Source: Rodentibacter abscessus
GTDB taxonomy: Bacteria > Pseudomonadota > Gammaproteobacteria > Enterobacterales > Pasteurellaceae
Length of the DNA: 64,000 nt
Direction of reading: 5' to 3'
Assembly: GCF_047160095.1 (NCBI RefSeq)
Contig: NZ_AP038785.1
Coordinates: forward strand, 1,860,001 to 1,924,000
The notes below the pieces were generated by a model. The model did no database searches, was not told the origin of the DNA, and worked only from the letters and a program-made list of their open reading frames with translations. Shown piece after piece: positions 61,228-64,000 of the stretch (position 1 is its first letter; each line of letters begins with the position of its first letter). Both the position numbers and the translations under genes were made by a program.

Positions 61228-62025
61228 TTATTTAAATAACATACTCAGCCCAACAAAAATCAAAAATACGGCAAATACTCTTTTAAGAATAGGGACCGGT
61301 AATTTATCCGCAACATTTGCCCCAATTTTGGAAGTAAAATAAGAACTAAAAGTAATGCCCAATAAAGCAGGTAGATAAATATAACCCAGTGAATAGTTCG
61401 GCAATAAGGGATTTTCCCAACCGCTAATCACAAAACTCATTGCCCCCGCAAAACCCAATAAGGATCCGCATACTGAAGAAGTCCCGATCGCCCGTTTTAA
61501 ACCTATCCCTCGACTATTTAGAAAAGGAACGATAAAAGCACCTCCCCCAACGCCCGCCATACTGGAAATTGTACCGATCACGCCGCCTGCAATAAGTGTA
61601 GATTGTGTGGTTAACGTTTTATTTGCCGGTTGTTTTTTTAATGAAATCAGCATTTTTAATGCTAAGTACATCATAATAACCGCGAAAATTTTGGTGAGAT
61701 AATCTTTTGGCAATGAACTTACGAATAAACTGGAAATGAATACGGATAGCATTAATGCGGGAACAAGGGTTTTCGCTACCGCCCAATCCACATTTCCGTT
61801 TTTATGGTGCTGCTGTGCGGCGGACATTGTGCTAATCACAATAGTGGCAAAGGAAGTACCTAAGGCAACGGACATTAACACTTCATCACGAACTCCTACA
61901 TAGGGTAAGACATAATAGAGTGTCGGAACGACAACGGTTCCCCCGCCTAATCCTAATAGTCCTGCAACAAATCCGGCAAAAATACCGATAGCCAAACAAA
62001 TTAAAACAATTTCCCATATTGGCAT
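61228..62025 (-). CDS. Sulfite exporter TauE/SafE-family membrane protein
   Basis: 265 residues with about eight membrane helices and two family repeats: AGLLGLGGGTVVVPTLYY (about 21-38) and SSMAGVGGGAFIVPFLNSRG (about 154-173). Members export sulphite, sulphoacetate and related organic anions, and the substrate here is unknown. It lies between the PTS gene and fabR on the same strand with separate leaders. Confidence 0.9.
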   Translation of the reverse strand: MPIWEIVLICLAIGIFAGFVAGLLGLGGGTVVVPTLYYVLPYVGVRDEVLMSVALGTSFATIVISTMSAAQQHHKNGNVDWAVAKTLVPALMLSVFISSLFVSSLPKDYLTKIFAVIMMYLALKMLISLKKQPANKTLTTQSTLIAGGVIGTISSMAGVGGGAFIVPFLNSRGIGLKRAIGTSSVCGSLLGFAGAMSFVISGWENPLLPNYSLGYIYLPALLGITFSSYFTSKIGANVADKLPVPILKRVFAVFLIFVGLSMLFK

Positions 62026-62079
62026 ATTTTTTTCCTTATTAATTCAATACAAAAAATTCAACGAATTTTGACCGCACTT

Positions 62080-62706
62080 TTATTTTTGATGTAAATGTTT
62101 TTCCTTGTGTGCCGCAAAATCCGCACCTTTTGCAATCATACGTAATTGTAAAATTACCCGTTCTTTAAGTTGATCCCGTTCTTGTTTATTCATATCCAAT
62201 GCATTCGCTCCTGCCGTAAAAACGATGGTTACGATGCCTTCCGCTTGAACATAAGCGATATATTGCGAATAATCGTTTTTTTGTGCAATGTATTCGGCGA
62301 GTTCATCTACAAAATGTTTAATTTCACGGGCTGCCGCGGTACGGAACGCTTGTGATGTGCCGGAACTTTCTCGTAATAATAGACGGAATACGTTGGTGCT
62401 ATTAGTGATAAATTCAAAAAAAGTATCAACCGAAACGGAAATTACGCTACCGCCCGCGTCAATGCGTTTACGTGCTTGGCGCATAAGTTGTCGTAAAATC
62501 AAGCCAGCTTCATCTACCATTTCTAAGCCAAGTTCATCCATATCACTGAAGTGGCGATAAAATGAGGTCGGCGCAATACCGGCTTCACGTGCAACTTCGC
62601 GTAAACTTAAATTAGAAAAACTTTTTTCAGCACTGAGCTGATTAAACGCCGCGTCTATCAATGCCCGACGTGTTTTTTCTTTTTGAATTGCGCGAATGCC
62701 CGCCAT
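62080..62706 (-). CDS. fabR: Transcriptional repressor FabR (TetR family)
   Basis: 208 residues. N-terminal HTH FSNLSLREVAREAGIAPTSFYRHF (shown as SLREVAREAGIAPTSFYRHF, about 30-49). In E. coli FabR represses fabA and fabB and so sets the unsaturated fatty acid ratio. It lies directly downstream of oxyR with start and stop overlapping by three bases, so it is probably read from the oxyR transcript. Confidence 0.93.
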   Translation of the reverse strand: MAGIRAIQKEKTRRALIDAAFNQLSAEKSFSNLSLREVAREAGIAPTSFYRHFSDMDELGLEMVDEAGLILRQLMRQARKRIDAGGSVISVSVDTFFEFITNSTNVFRLLLRESSGTSQAFRTAAAREIKHFVDELAEYIAQKNDYSQYIAYVQAEGIVTIVFTAGANALDMNKQERDQLKERVILQLRMIAKGADFAAHKEKHLHQK

Positions 62707-63611
62707 TATTTTTCCCCAACAAGAATGGATTTTACTTTATCACGAACAGCATCGGCAACACGCTCGTAACGATTGCGTAATGGTGAGCCCGGTCGATAAA
62801 CAAGAGTTATGCTCCGAGCCGGTTCCGGTGAATGGCATGGAATGTATTTTACGCCTTGGCGTGAACCTTCGTTTAACACGGCAAGCTCCGGCATAAAGGT
62901 CATACCGACATTGGCGGCGACCATATTACGTAGGGTTTCGAGGCTGGTTGCTTGGTAGTGTGCATTTTCTCTAGCGCCGGCGGTGAAGCAATAATCTAGG
63001 GTTTGATTACGCAAGCAATGTCCATCATCCAGCATTAACATTTCTTGTCCGTTGAGCTGATTGATCGGAATTTTTTGTTCTTTTGCCCAAGGGTGGCTTT
63101 CGGAAACGGCGAGCAACATTTTTTCTTCAAAAACAGGGACTTCAATAAAGGCTTCCGTTTCTTGTACTCGTGCTAAAATAGCACAATCTAAACGTCCGGT
63201 TTCAAGCTGTTCTAATAATTGGTGAGTTTGCGCCTCATAGAGGAAAACTTCTAAGTCAGGGAAGGCTTCTTTTAAGGTCGGCATAATATAAGGCAAGAGA
63301 TAAGGCCCTAAAGTCGGGATTAGTCCGATATGCAACGGACCTGTCATTTCTTTACCTTGATTGCTTGCCATTTCTTTTAGGCGTTTTACTTCACGCAAAA
63401 TGGTGCGGGCTTGTTCAACTAAAAGCATTCCCGATTGGGTAAAAAGCACTTTTCGACTTGTACGTTCTAATAAAATAATGCCGAGTTCATCTTCTAATTT
63501 TCGGATTTGTCCGCTTAATGTCGGTTGGCTTACGTTGCAAGAATCAGCGGCTCGGCGGAAATGTTTATATTCTGATAAAGCGACTAAATATTCTAGATCT
63601 CGAATGTTCAT
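62706..63611 (-). CDS. oxyR: Peroxide sensor/regulator OxyR (LysR family)
   Basis: 301 residues. N-terminal HTH AADSCNVSQPTLSGQIRKLE (about 21-40). The redox cysteines appear in DDGHCLRNQTLDYCF (about residues 195-209), matching C199 and C208 of E. coli. Oxidation forms a disulphide that activates transcription of peroxide defence genes. It diverges from the hybrid peroxiredoxin gene, and an OxyR-type operator lies between them. Confidence 0.97.
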   Translation of the reverse strand: MNIRDLEYLVALSEYKHFRRAADSCNVSQPTLSGQIRKLEDELGIILLERTSRKVLFTQSGMLLVEQARTILREVKRLKEMASNQGKEMTGPLHIGLIPTLGPYLLPYIMPTLKEAFPDLEVFLYEAQTHQLLEQLETGRLDCAILARVQETEAFIEVPVFEEKMLLAVSESHPWAKEQKIPINQLNGQEMLMLDDGHCLRNQTLDYCFTAGARENAHYQATSLETLRNMVAANVGMTFMPELAVLNEGSRQGVKYIPCHSPEPARSITLVYRPGSPLRNRYERVADAVRDKVKSILVGEK

Positions 63612-63622
63612 TGAATGTCCTT

Positions 63623-63659
63623 ATAGAGAAAGTCAATTGAAAGGATAGAATTAATTGAT
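63623..63659. promoter_or_regulatory. OxyR-type operator between oxyR and the peroxiredoxin gene
   Basis: Quarter-sites at 11-base steps: ATAG (63623), CAAT (63634), ATAG (63645), TGAT (63656). The consensus is ATAG-N7-CTAT-N7-ATAG-N7-CTAT; matches are 4, 3, 4 and 2 of 4. The site abuts the weak -35 region of the peroxiredoxin promoter, whose -10 is TATAAT at 63683-63688, and lies 12 bases upstream of the oxyR start. Confidence 0.8.
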
Positions 63660-63732
63660 TGCGACTATATCATAAATTTGACTATAATCCACAGCTTAAG
63701 TAGTACTTCAATTTAAATGTAAGGAGAAAAAT

Positions 63733-64000
63733 ATGGCTTTAATCGATATGTCCGGTAAAAAAGTGCCGAATGTGACATTCCATACCCGTCAAGGCGATGC
63801 TTGGGTTGATGTAACAACAAGCGAATTATTTGATAATAAAACCGTTGTCGTATTCTCATTGCCAGGGGCATTCACTCCAACTTGTTCATCTACTCATTTA
63901 CCACGTTATAACGAATTAGCATGTGAATTTAAAGCGGCAGGTGTTGATGACATCATTTGTGTTTCTGTGAACGATACTTTCGTAATGAATGCTTGGAAAG
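63733..64000 (+). CDS. Hybrid peroxiredoxin-glutaredoxin, 5' part
   Basis: 89 codons are present before the window ends. The peroxiredoxin-5 domain includes the peroxidatic cysteine in PGAFTPTCSSTHLP (about residues 43-56). In H. influenzae the divergent neighbour of oxyR is a fused Prx5-glutaredoxin (PGdx) that reduces peroxides with glutathione. The glutaredoxin half would lie right of the window, so the fusion itself is not seen. AAGGAG precedes the start. Confidence 0.9.
   Translation, partial: MALIDMSGKKVPNVTFHTRQGDAWVDVTTSELFDNKTVVVFSLPGAFTPTCSSTHLPRYNELACEFKAAGVDDIICVSVNDTFVMNAWK

Overview
The window reads as chromosome of a gamma-proteobacterium of the family Pasteurellaceae, on the Haemophilus influenzae / Aggregatibacter branch. 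The 9-base DNA uptake signal AAGTGCGGT (or its complement ACCGCACTT) recurs throughout, often as inverted pairs that double as hairpins. Many gene neighbourhoods also match H. influenzae order: ponA-comABCDEF-nfuA, comM-engB, deoC-thioredoxin-hldD, rpsL-rpsG-fusA-tuf, coaA-tRNAs-tuf, and oxyR next to a peroxiredoxin-glutaredoxin hybrid. The species cannot be fixed from the sequence alone.

Region 1 (1-12482) is an accessory island. Positions 1-7946 are the capsid and lysis arm of a P2/HP1-like prophage. On the minus strand are tail completion R (partial), a small zinc-finger protein, nested spanins, SAR endolysin, holin, tail X, head completion L, terminase endonuclease M, capsid N and scaffold-protease O; on the plus strand are terminase ATPase P and portal Q. 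Beyond the portal terminator lie a gene-free stretch, a 91-bp repeat, a decayed IS256-family transposase and a two-gene AAA ATPase / subtilisin-like protease module that I assign to the IetAS defence family. The island ends at a second, longer copy of the repeat that runs directly into the 3' part of a tRNA-Trp gene, the signature of an attachment site. The prophage integrase, repressor and replication genes are not in the window.

Region 2 (12483-33802) is core chromosome: mazG, deoC, a membrane-anchored thioredoxin, LPS heptose genes (hldD, waaF, waaC), a porin, hslO, rlmJ, ponA, the comABCDEF DNA-uptake operon, nfuA, comM, engB, dusA and a ClC transporter. Two palindromes of the Sxy-dependent CRP-S (CRE) type precede comA and comM.

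Region 3 (33803-54956) holds the str operon (rpsL, rpsG, fusA, tuf), a HAD phosphatase, a fluoride channel, recX-recA with a LexA box, udp, a HerA-like ATPase, several small conserved genes, dtd, a solitary citrate lyase ligase gene, coaA, four tRNAs followed by a second identical tuf, and hemCDXY. Three copies of a MITE-like element with flanking direct repeats lie at about 40.3, 47.6 and 55.1 kb.

Region 4 (54957-64000) contains a large methyltransferase, ispF-ispD-ftsB, lipoprotein e(P4), a PTS EIICB permease, a TauE/SafE exporter, and fabR-oxyR divergent from a hybrid peroxiredoxin that is cut by the window edge. An OxyR-type operator lies between the last two.
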